Assembly: GCA_025200525.1 (NCBI GenBank)
Contig: CM045770.1
Coordinates: 119,885,429-119,949,428, forward strand
DNA from: Camellia lanceoleosa
Lineage: Eukaryota > Streptophyta > Magnoliopsida > Ericales > Theaceae
Length of the DNA stretch: 64,000 bases
Direction of reading: 5' to 3'
A model generated the notes under the pieces. The model did no database searches, had not been told where the DNA came from, and worked only from the letters and a program-made list of their open reading frames with translations. The translations under genes were made by a program, and so were the position numbers. This document shows, piece by piece, positions 45,539-55,090 of this stretch (its first letter is position 1; the number at the start of each line of letters is the position of its first letter).

Positions 45539-45847
45539 ACCTTAAACCTAAAAGGAAGCAAATACAAAACAAAAACCAAACACCATGACTAAAGGGGTTT
45601 GGAACTAACATTTAATTTCTTTGTCTAAATTAGCCGAACAAAGAAAAATTGGCATAAAAAAAACATATAACGAATAATTTACCTATGACTAAATTCCTAT
45701 TAATAATGCAATGATGATCAAATTTGAATACCAAATTGTAGCTACGATCTTGTTTGTTCCACCTTTGATGTATTTTATAAATACATTTGTGTGACACAAC
45801 AAATAGTATTCAAAGTTTTTGATATCCAAATTTAGGGTAATGCTATA

Positions 45848-46077
45848 GTGTGCAACTTACACCTTACACCTTTTTGTGTTCACTTACACCTTACACTTAC
45901 ACCTTTTTTACCTTGCACTTACACCTTTTGTGTAAGTGGCACATGGTGTGCAACTTATACATTTCATTTATACATTCCACTTACACTTATACCTTACACT
46001 TACACCTTATACTTACACATTTTGTGTTAGTGGCACATGGTGTGCAACCCACTTACACCTTTTGTGGGTTGCACACC
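45848..46077. repeat. GTGTAAG minisatellite element, copy 2, inverted
   Basis: The reverse complement of the element at 1033-1256: CTTACACC/TTACACTTACACC variants bounded by GTGTGCAACTT and GGGTTGCACACCTAAGAAAGC. The unit order and number differ from copy 1, while the GTGGCACATGGTGTGCAAC block is present in both. Confidence 0.6.
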
Positions 46078-46142
46078 TAAGAAAGCTCCCCAAATTTAAC
46101 CATGGTAAGTTTGAAATATATAGGGGGTGTGTAGGACACTTT

Positions 46143-46836
46143 GGCCTTATTTGAATTGTGTTTTGATATATTATTTCAAAAATAATTTTTTACAAAGAGT
46201 TTTAAAATTTTAAAAATTTGTTTGGTTATATATTTTGAAAATAGTTTTGGAGTTTGGTAGGGGTGTAAATTTATCCGGGCCCATGTCGGGCCTCACGGGC
46301 TCCCGCTAAAATTCGGGCTAGGTTGGAATGGCTTATGGGCCAAAATATTAGGCCCAGGCCCGACCCTAGGCCCAGGGGTATTTGGGCCTTGAGCAGGTTG
46401 GTGGGCCGGGCCTCAGGCCTGACTATTTTTTTTTTTTTTTTTCTACCAAAATTTTATTATTTTTTCTACTAAAAAAGACATTGGACCTTGGGCAAGCCGA
46501 GCCTTGAGTGGGCCTTAAGCGGGCCAATGGGTAAGCCACGGGCCGAGCTTCAAAATAATGGCCTAGGCCCATGCTCAAGGCCTCAGGCTGGGCCCAAATG
46601 AGCCCACCCCGGGCCGCGGGTCATTTTTACATTTTTAGAGTTTTGGATGATTTGATATTTTTTCGTAATTGAATGGATGGGTGTGAAAGAAAAAAAGATT
46701 AAAAATCAGAAATGAGAGAGAAAAAGTAATTGATTAATATGTAATAGAGAGAAAAGTGATTTTGAAAATTTTTAACTAAACATTTTTGAAATTTTTTCTC
46801 TAAAAACATGTTTTAAGAGTCAAACCAAACATGCCC
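46143..46836. mobile_element. MITE interrupted by a hAT-type element
   Basis: GGCCTTATTTGAATTGTG and, reversed, GGGCATGTTTGGTTTGAC form the ends of the host MITE. The TTTTGGAGTTT sequence at 46245 resumes after 46637. Confidence 0.6.
46258..46637. mobile_element. Non-autonomous hAT-type element with GGGCC core
   Basis: Begins TAGGGGTGTAAATTTA and, reversed from the right, TAAAAATGTAAAAATGA. The flanks GAGTTTGG (46250-46257) and GAGTTTTGG (46638-46646) are an 8-bp hAT duplication with one extra T. The core consists of GGGCCGGGCC/AGGCCCAGGCCC repeats. No transposase. The same GTGTAAA...GGCCCG content fills the array at 51030-52560. Confidence 0.72.
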
Positions 46837-47993
46837 TTTAACTCTGTCCTCTCTTTTTGACTATTTAACTTTTACTTCTTAAGTTTTTTTTATTTAATTT
46901 TAATTTTAATTTTAAATATGTTTATTCAATCTTAGCAACAACCTAGTCACAACCTTTTTTTTTTTTTTTTCGTCGCCATCGTCGTCGTCTAATTTAACTG
47001 GGGTCGTGATTGAGCACATCTAGCTCTAGGTGCTTCTTTTCAATAGAAAACCTCAATTGGGAGTGTTGGGATATTTATAGCAAATAGCCTCCAAGGACTA
47101 GTTTAGGGATAATTAGTTACGAGTACTATTGGTGAACCCTTTTTTTTTCATCTATTTTTATTGCTAAACAATATTTCCCTCAATTAAAAGGGAAATGAGC
47201 TCATGCTTGAGGGGCCTAATATGCTTGTTGATGTGGCGAAATGTCTTTTTTTGTATTCTAAATTTTAAAATGTCATAATTTTTATATTTCACATCCATTT
47301 TTTAAAAATAAAATTATATCTTTAAAACTTGTCAATATCTATCAAATATGATTAATATTGAATATAAAATTATAAGAAAATAAAAAATAATTTTTTTTTT
47401 TAGCAAAGCAACCGTATAGAATATTATTGTGAAACTAAGAAATTTTCCAATTTTCAAATTGAAAAAAAAAAAAAAAAAAGCTGAGAAATTTCTCAGCTAT
47501 ACTAAGAAATTGGTAGTGTTTGGTTTAGTTTTGGAATCGTGATTCCAATCAAAAATTTCAAAACTCTTTTTAACACTTATAACCAAATACACAATTCAAA
47601 ACGAGGACTTTTTTTTAGAGTCTCTGGTATTAAGATTTTATAACATAAAAGACATCCAATATTTTCATAATATTTAAGGTCCCTCAACATTAATTTAGAG
47701 AAAATTCGATTTAGAAAATTTCTTTAGACTTCCCACTTTAGAGAAATTCTAGGAATTTCTTTGGACTTCCTAGAGAATTTCCCTAAATTCCAGTTTAGAG
47801 ATTCTGGGAAGGCCAAAACAATTATGTGCAAAGAATTTCTTTAGGTTCAAACTAGAGAAAATTGAAATTTCTCTGAGTTCAAACTTGAGAAATTCATAAA
47901 TTTCTCTAACTTTGCTCACATAAAGTTTCTTTGGCTTTCTTCACAAATTTCTCTGTGTTTGAAATTTAGACAAGTTTGCATTTTCTCAGATTT
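46837..47993. other. Spacer downstream of the DUF1645 pseudogene
   Basis: Poly-T near 46950 and a MITE-like GTGTTTGGTTTAGTTTTGG at 47516. From 47700 to 47985 there is an irregular run of AGAGAAATT/AATTTCTCT words every 20-40 bp, which pair with each other and could fold. No gene. Confidence 0.4.
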
Positions 47994-48640
47994 CTAATCT
48001 TCGTTGTCACTTTCGTGCCATTGAAACGAAGAGGATCTCAACGGTGACATAGAACTGGTTCTTCGGCGTAGAGATCTATTCTGCCATTTCACGTGTTGTC
48101 CTCTCAGAAACTTGTCGGATTCATCCATCACATTCTTGCAATCGCCTTCAGTTTCGTCGAGATCTAGTAATGGCAAGAGCACCTAAGGCCGTTGGAGGTG
48201 TGAAGAGAGCTTTATCCGCTGGATCTGGCCGTTCAACAACAATTCGTCGGTCGAGATCATCGATCCGGTCGACGACGAGCCTAACGTCCCAAACCTAGCC
48301 AAAATTCCAACTCAAACGAACCCAAAACCAACGCCTTAAACACCAGATGTGTCGAATTCGAAGACGATGAACACATCATGAAGTACATTGGACTCGCCGG
48401 AACACTGTAAAAGAATCCTTCTCCACCGCCGCCTCTAGAGGAATAGCTAGGGCTCGACGGAGCACTAACAGAAGGCGTGGAGTAAGTGCTATCGATGTCG
48501 TCGGAGTAGATATAGGGTTGGTGAACGATTGCAGTTTTGCCATTGTTAGGGTCTTGAAGCTCTAGTCTGGAGTATGTGGCAACTCTGCCGCCATTGCTGG
48601 TGGTGGTGGTAGTGGTGGAAGTTTCAAAGCCTTCTTCCAT
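47994..48640 (-). pseudogene. DUF1645-family protein gene, broken by one frameshift and one stop
   Basis: The product would belong to the plant DUF1645 family (small Ser-rich proteins of unclear biochemical role). ATG is at 48640-48638, start MEEGFETS. Visible motifs in order: STPSVSAPSSPS, GFFYSVPASPMYF and FKALVLGSFELEF in the first frame. A one-base loss near 48300 follows, then GSSSTGSMISTDELLLNGQI and SSHLQRP in the next frame. A TAG at 48185-48183 comes where the frame otherwise continues VLLPLLDLDE, and the protein ends KFLRGQ and RRRTSSMSPLRSSSFQWHE before the stop at 47996-47994. About 215 residues, somewhat short for the family. No intron is seen. An upstream ATG at 48754 is in frame but less likely, because a CT/CA-rich leader and TATA-like box lie between. 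It is a pseudogene unless the two lesions are sequence errors. Confidence 0.82.
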
Positions 48641-48721
48641 GTGTGTGTGTGTGAAAAAGAGAGAGAAGTTTTGGAAGTTGGCGTGGACAAGTGTGAAGCT
48701 GAACCAAGATTGGGTGGGTGA

Positions 48722-48729
48722 GATATATG
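48722..48729 (-). promoter_or_regulatory. Candidate TATA box of the DUF1645 gene
   Basis: On the minus strand CATATATC lies about 85 bp upstream of the ATG. It is followed by a C/T-rich leader (CTTCTCTCTCTTTTTCACAC), as in plant core promoters. Confidence 0.4.
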
Positions 48730-48779
48730 AGGGTGAGTGAGGGACCTTAGACATTGCAAAATAATATTGTGGACCTCTC

Positions 48780-50687
48780 CTATTACTAAAAATGAGAGAG
48801 GGACCTTAGATTAATTTTCTCATTCGAAACTCAATTTAAAAGCTATTTTCAAAACCCATAACTAAACACACAACTTAATTCAATTTTTTTTTTCAAAACT
48901 TATAACTAAACTCTTTTATATTTCAAAAACTTTATTCTATATTTTATATTTCAAAAAATATTTTTTTTATTTTTATTTTTGAAGAAAGATATTTTTTATT
49001 ATTTTTATTTTTCAAAAAATATTTTGTTATTTTTTAAAATATTGGCCAAATAATTTTTATGATTTAGATATGTATGGGCGATCCAAATTTTTTAAAAAAT
49101 TAAATATTTAAAAAAAAAGTAACAAAATTTAAAATATTAAAAAAATAAAATAAAATATTTAAAATAAAAATAAAAAAAATATTTAAAACAAAAATTATAT
49201 ATTTAAAATAAAAAGATACAACTCGTTTTAAATTTTTAAATATTTAAAATATATATACTTTTGAAACATTTAAAAAAAATACAGCTCAAACATATAGTAA
49301 TACAAGGCACATTAAAAATAAATAAATATTTACAATAAAAAAATACCCTAAAAAATAGAATTAAGAAATTTTTTAAATATTTAAAAAAATAAATCCAAAA
49401 ATTTCAAAATATAACTCAAAACTCTTTTCAAAACTCAAAAGTTTTTTTAAAACTTATAACTAAATAATTTTTTTCTTTTCAAAACTCAACTCAAAACTCA
49501 TAATTCAAAACATAATTCCACACTGATATCATGATTTTAAAAGTAAAATAAATGAAGCAAGTTTGTATAGATAAAAAAACTAATATTTAATTTTATAAAA
49601 TTTTATATCCAATACTGATCTTATTTAATAGATCTTGTTGGGTGGATTTTAAAAATATAAATTTTATTAAAAATGAATGTTTATAAGTTATGAAATTTTA
49701 AAGTCTTAAAATAACAAAAATAAAAATAAATATCACATTAGTATCACGAAAGGTACACATTTCAGCTAAAAGAAGTTATTTAATGCTACTGAGTATGGAG
49801 GGTTCTGCAAAATACTGTCCAATTTGTTAAAATAGCCCAATCCACATTGATTTGCCCACTAACCAGATGTTGGTCTCATCCAAGGTTTGAAATTTATAAT
49901 ACGCATTTGAAATTGTCCCATTCCGCTATAGTTAATATATATTATTTTTTTTACTTTAATAAAATATCAAGGTAAAAATTAATGTGAAAGAGAATATGTG
50001 CAATTTGTTGCAAGTTGGTGTTATATATATGAAAAATATTATGTAAATTAGTTAGTGTATATATATGAAAAATATTATATAAATTAATGTTAGATATTAT
50101 TCAAATACTTGATAATTGTTTAAAATTATTCTTTAATCAACTAACAAATGAAACCATCATAATCGCGATTTAGTTATTTATCGATCTGTCATTCACAATT
50201 TGATTTATAATTTTACCTTCAAACTGTACCGCATACATCCATTGGACATGGTTAGGTGGTGCCTTAGAAGAGTTGTGATTAGTAGAGGGGATAGGGCTAT
50301 AATTTTGTGTTAGGGTATGGTATTTGGTGTAGGAAAATGAGTTGGACCTCAGCACCCCTACTATTTTGTGATTGGCTTAATTTTATTTATTTATTGTTTT
50401 TATCTGCAAGTCATAGGCCCCCACGTAGAGGTGGGGGGTGCTGGGGATTACCTCTACTGGGGTCCCAGCAAGACTCATTTGGTGTATTACCACATAGTGC
50501 ACATGAAGTACTTAATAATTTTTCCTTGGTGCACATATTTACATTTGTGGATATTTCTAATAATAATAATAATAATGCCTTCAGCTGAACCTAATCTCAA
50601 ACAATTTTATTAGGAAAAAAAAAAAAAAAAAATTCTCACTAATGCCCCTTCAGTTTAACCATTATATTTTTTTCATTCTGTCTGGGC
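48780..50687. other. AT-rich spacer with poly-A repeats
   Basis: 48820-49520 is made of ATTTAAAA/AAAATATTT words framed by CATAACTAAACACACAAC (48860) and AACTCATAATTCAAAACAT (49492), perhaps a MITE interior. A GC-richer patch at 50415-50470 has no recognisable product. (TAA)n at 50560-50576 and poly-A at 50614-50630. Confidence 0.35.
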
Positions 50688-51029
50688 ATAGGGTTTGTTT
50701 GGAATATGAGTTGATTTTTTTATTTTTTAATTTTTTGATTATTTTAATCTGGAATTAAAAAGTCTTTTTGAGATGGACTGTTTTTTTTTTTTTTTTTGAA
50801 TTTTGTGAGGAAAAAAAAGGGATTTTTATTGATAAATCTCATTTAGAAGTGTTTTAACCCAAAAAGTCCATGAAGAAATTTAATAACCCATTTAAACCCA
50901 TGTATGTATAGTTTTATTTCATAAAGTCCTTTTTCTTAATTTACACTATTTTTTTAGATTCTTATGCCCTTATATTTAATTTTGATACCCTTACAAATAA
51001 TTTTTGAACGGTTAGCAATTCTATGATGT

Positions 51030-52390
51030 AAATATTCATATTTTAACATTCACATTAGTAAGAATGTAAAATTAACCGGTGGCCCGTAGGCAATCCAAAG
51101 ATCGCCCCTGGGCCGGGCCGGGCCCGATCCGTTGATAATGTGAATATTCACATTGGCATGTTAACATTCATATTGATAGAAGTGTAAAATTGGCACATGG
51201 CGGCCCGCCCGACCAAGCCGATTGACAATGTGAATATTCACATTAACATATTAACATTCATGTTGATAGGAGTGTAAAATTGACCCGCGGCCCGAAACCT
51301 GCCTGTGGGCCCGGCCCGCCCCGTTTACAATGTGAATATTCACATTGACATGTTAACATTCATATTGATAGGAATGTAAAATTGGCCCGCGGCCCATGGG
51401 CGGCTAGAAGCTCGCCCGTTGCCCAGAGCGGGGCGGGCTGTAAATATTCATATTTTAACATTCACATTGGTAAGAATGTAAAATTGGCCTGTGGACCGCT
51501 CGCCTGCCGCATGCGGGCGGTTCGTTGACAATGTGAATATTCACATTGACATGTTAACATTCACATTGATAGAAGTGTAAAATTGGCGTCGCGTGTTAAC
51601 CGCCATACGGCGGTTGCTGTACCGGCCTGCCGTTGACAATGTGAATATTCACATTAACATATTAACATTCACGTTGATAGAAGTGTAAAATTGACTCGCA
51701 TGACCAGCGGCCGAAACCCGTCACGGCATCCACGGCTTTATACATAATGTGAATATTTACATTAACATGTTAACATTTACATTGATAGGAGTGTAAAATT
51801 GGCTCATGCTGCCTGGCGAGCGAACCATGCTGCGTTACAATGTGAATATTCATATTCACATTGATAGGAGTGTAAAATTGGCCCGCTGAAGTTTCGGCGC
51901 GGCGGTATCAGAATATTTATATTTTAACATTCACATTGGTAAGAATGTAAAATTGGCCCGTGGCCCGTGGGTGGTCCGAAGCTCATCTCTGGGCCGGGGC
52001 AGGCCCGGTCCGTTGATAATGTGAATATTCACATTGACATGTTAACATTCACATTGATAGAAGTGCAAAATTGGCCCGCAGCCCGTGGGCTGCCCGGGGT
52101 AGGCCCGACCCAGCCCATTGACAACATGAATATTCACATTAACATATTAATATTCACGTTGATAGGAGTGTAAAATTGACCCGTAGCCCGTAGGCGGCCC
52201 GAAACCCGCCTGCGGGCCCGGCCCATTTACAATGTGAATATTCACATTGACATGTTAAAATTAACATTGATAGAGTGTAAAATTGGCCTGCGGCCCAGAG
52301 CGGGTTCAACTTGTTGACAATGTGAATATTCACATTGACATGTTAATATTCACATTGATAGGTGTGTAAAATTGGCCCACGGTCCGTGGG
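51030..52390. repeat. Array of about 13 units with a central 18-bp palindrome and GC-rich spacers
   Basis: The perfect palindrome AATGTGAATATTCACATT (first at 51137-51154) or a variant recurs at about 51141, 51231, 51333, 51441, 51534, 51642, 51750, 51843, 51910, 52022, 52127, 52235 and 52323. Spacing is mostly 88-112 bp. Each unit then has CATGTTAACATTCACATTGA, TAGGAGTGTAAAATTGGCC and a variable GGCCCG-rich spacer. The AT-rich half is conserved and the GC-rich half is hypervariable. Confidence 0.85.
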
Positions 52391-52760
52391 CCACCTGAAA
52401 GCCCTCCCGCGGCCTGGGGCAAGCTCGTTTGGGCCCGGGCTCGAGCCCAGCCTAAGAACTTGGGCTAGGACCTAGGCCATCACTTTGAAGCTCAGCCCAC
52501 ATAAGGCCCATTTAAGGCTCAGCCCGAGGCCCGGCCCGCCAGAGGCCCGATGTCTTTTTTATGGAAAATAATAAAATTTGGGAGAAAAAATTACAAAGAA
52601 TTAAAAAAAATGGTGAGGCTCACCCAAGCCCGACCCAAGCCCAAGTTTAGGCCCAAGCCCCTTGGCTCGACCCACCGGGGCACCCAAAGCCTGAATTTTG
52701 GCAAGCACCCACGAGGCTTTACAAGGGTTGGCCCCGGCCCGGGCTGGGCCAAGCCCCTAC
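52390..52760. repeat. GGCCCG-rich hAT-like segment
   Basis: AAGCCCGACCCAAGCCCAAG and GGCCCGGGCTGGGCC words resemble the core of the hAT element at 46258-46637. The 115-aa plus frame crossing it is a shadow. Confidence 0.55.
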
Positions 52761-53370
52761 ACATTGATGATATGAACATTCACATTGACGGTGTGAACAT
52801 TTATATTGACAGTGTGAACATTCACATTGACGATGTGAACATTCACATTAGGGGTATTTTGGTAATTATGTCATCCATAGGACTTATTAAAACATAAGAA
52901 AATAATGTGGACTAAATGAAACATAAGTAGATGAAAAGAGTATTTTGGTCTTCTTACCTCAAATAGGAACATTCACATTGATGGTGTGAACATTCACATT
53001 GACGATGTGAACATTCACATTAGGGGTATTTTGATAATTATGTCACCCATAGGATGTGAACATTTACATTAAGGGTATTTTGGTAATTATGTCACCCATA
53101 GGACTTATTAAAACATAAGAAAATAATGTAGACTAAATGGAACATAAGTAGATGAAAAGGATATTTTAGTCTTCTTACCTCAAATAGGAACATTCACATT
53201 GACGGTGTGAACATTCACATTGATGACGTGAATATTCACATTAGGGGTATTTTGGTGATTATGTCACCCATAGGACTTCTTGAAACATAAGAAAATAATA
53301 TGGACTAAATGGAACATAAGTAGATGAAAAGGGTATTTTGGTCTTCTTACCTCAAATAGGACTTAATGGA
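52760..53370. repeat. Second array: GTGAACATTCACATTGACG repeats inside larger units of about 200 bp
   Basis: Runs of two to four 18-20-bp units (GTGTGAACATTCACATTGAC) are followed by a longer conserved block from AGGGGTATTTTGGTAATTAT to TTACCTCAAATAGGA. The long block occurs about three times, once in shortened form. The short unit is a degenerate half of the palindrome in the first array. Confidence 0.75.
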
Positions 53371-53633
53371 ATAGTCAAAAAGAATATGGGTTGGATGGAA
53401 TAAAGCTCTTAGAAAAATGATTTATCAAAAAAGCTCCAAAAAAAAAAAAAAATTAAAATTTAGATATGACATTTTATCTTATTAATTTTTTTTAAACTTA
53501 TTTCATCTTTTTATAACTATTTTTAACCCCTAAACTCTTCCCAAACGAATGCATAGTCATTTATATAATGTCACGGTCGATCACATCTCCTTAGCTGTTA
53601 ATCATACCTCATACCACAATATAACGTTTTTAG

Positions 53634-53853
53634 AGTTCGTTTGGGATGTGGATTGGCTTTTTAGCTTTTTGACTATTTTAATCTAAGACTAAAAAGTCTT
53701 GTTTGGGATAGACTTTTTGATTTTTTTGACTTTTGTGAGAAAAAAAATAAAATGATTATAGATTAGATGCGATATTTTATTCTATTTGACTAAAATAGCT
53801 AATTTTATCCTATATATCTATTTTAGTCCAAATATATATCCCAAACGGAGCCC
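53634..53853. mobile_element. MITE, family A, 220 bp
   Basis: AGTTCGTTTGGGATGTGG and, reversed, GGGCTCCGTTTGGGATAT are the ends, with TAG on both sides (53631-53633, 53854-53856). It is the uninterrupted reference for 50691-53552. Confidence 0.7.
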
Positions 53854-53856
53854 TAG

Positions 53857-54269
53857 ACTCAAAATTTTCACTAGTCAACTAGAATGTGTCTGTTTGATAA
53901 ACTGCTCTCTACGTTCAAGTAAGGGTGCATTTAAGTTTGATTTAAAAATTTTAATAAATTTTAAAATTTGTTTAATTTTAATTTGTTAAACTTTTGAATT
54001 GATTTCAAAGAAGCGTTTGTCGAGTCAAATTCTAATAGTTTGATATTTTTATCTAATTTAAACAAGTCGAACAAATAACTCACTGTTCAACTTTGGTTTG
54101 AAATTTTTAATAAATTCAAAAATGTATTCAAATTTAATTAGTTTACTTAACGAACTGAGTTTAAACGAATTTTTAACGAATGAAATACGGATTGGGTGCG
54201 AGCTGTTTGGTTCATTCATCATCTCTACGTTCCACAATGTTATTGACAAAGCTAGCAAACACAAGCTTT
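53857..54269. other. AT-rich spacer
   Basis: Repeated TTTAATAAATT words and no coding potential; short frames on both strands are mutual shadows. Confidence 0.4.
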
Positions 54270-54511
54270 GGGCTCGTTTGGGAATTTAGCTATTGGAGTT
54301 AACTTTTTAACTATTTTAGTTTGGCTAAAAAATTTGTATTCGCGATAATAGTTGACCTTCTTTTTTTTTTTTTTTAATAGTTTATTTGATAATTATGAGA
54401 GAAAAAGTAAAATAATTATAATTAAATATGACATTTTGTCTTATTACCTATTTTAACCTTATTGACTATTTTAATCAAAAAAACCACCAACCCAACTTCC
54501 CCAACACCATG
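54270..54511. mobile_element. MITE, family A
   Basis: GGGCTCGTTTGGGAATTTAG on the left and, reversed, CATGGTGTTGGGGAAGTTGG on the right. The interior has the family's ATTAAATATGACATTTTGTC segment. Flanking TTT on both sides is weak evidence of duplication. Confidence 0.6.
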
Positions 54512-54589
54512 TTTAAAGCATTCTTCATGCCAATGAAACTCTTGTATAGCACTCATTTTATGCGACAATGAATATCTCTCATAAAGTCA

Positions 54590-54873
54590 AGCATTTGACT
54601 TAGTAATTGTGTAACATTCTTATAGTATGAGGTCTCGTGTTCAATTTTTATAGAGAGGAGTTTGATAACTTTTGTGGTGATGGTTTATTTTCTCTCCTAG
54701 TGTGGGAGTTGTGTATAGAGTTAGGTTTGGCTTATGCTTGGTGAGCCTGATATATTGGTTGCGTTAGGCTTTCTTAACTTTCTAACTATTGTGAACTAGT
54801 AATTTGTTTAATGATATAAATATTTCTCATATTTGTAATTATTGTTCTATCGATTGACCCAAAAAAAAAAAAA
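54590..54873 (+). mobile_element. Decayed tRNA-derived SINE
   Basis: A-box-like TGACTTAGTAA (about 54597) and a B-box-like GTGTTCAATTT (about 54632) are spaced as in a tRNA promoter. The body ends in ATTGACCC plus 18 A (about 54858-54876). Flanks TATCTCTCAT (left) and TATCTCAT (right) may be a damaged duplication. It is diverged, unlike the SINE at 24851-25159, and of a different family. Confidence 0.5.
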
Positions 54874-55090
54874 AAAATTTATCTCATGCCACTTCAAGCT
54901 TTGAAGGTAATATTAGTCCAATGTGCTATCATATGGCTACAATCCAATTGACTTGGCCAACTAAAATCAATAAAGAACCTTCATTTATGCATATATATAT
55001 ATATATATATATCTTGTTTTTAATTCCCATTCCCAAGTTAAATTCTTACACACATTGGGTTGGTTGGCCTTTAATAAAGAAGAATGTGTC

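Larger units (their letters stand above)
50819..53437. mobile_element. Unclassified 2.6-kb compound element with inverted ends and two internal tandem arrays
   Basis: The left arm GGGATTTTTATTGATAAATC and the reversed right arm GGAGCTTTTTTGATAAATCA match imperfectly. Weaker similarity continues for over 100 bp (TTTCATAAAGTCCTTTTTC against ATTCCATTAAGTCCTATTTG). It inserted in an A-run of the host MITE, so the target duplication cannot be measured. It contains the palindrome array (51030-52390), a GGGCC-rich hAT-like stretch (52390-52760) and a second array (52760-53370). No transposase domain is present, and open frames inside are repeat shadows. Superfamily is unknown; a Mutator-like origin is possible from the arm length. 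Confidence 0.6.
50691..53552. mobile_element. MITE, family A, split by a 2.6-kb compound element
   Basis: GGGTTTGTTTGGAATATGAG and, reversed, GCATTCGTTTGGGAAGAG form the outer ends, and ATA is duplicated (50688-50690, 53553-53555). The left half ends TTTTGTGAGGAAAAAA and the right half resumes ATTAAAATTTAGATATGACA, as in the uninterrupted copy at 53634-53853. Without the insert it is about 240 bp. Confidence 0.78.

Noticed and set aside
50307..50613. 93-aa plus frame near a GC-richer patch
   Set aside because: It has two competing frames, ends in an Asn run from (AAT)n, and no family is recognisable.
51030..53370. A CRISPR-like array (regular repeats and variable spacers)
   Set aside because: Units are too long, the repeats are diverged, there are no cas genes, and the setting is plant transposons.
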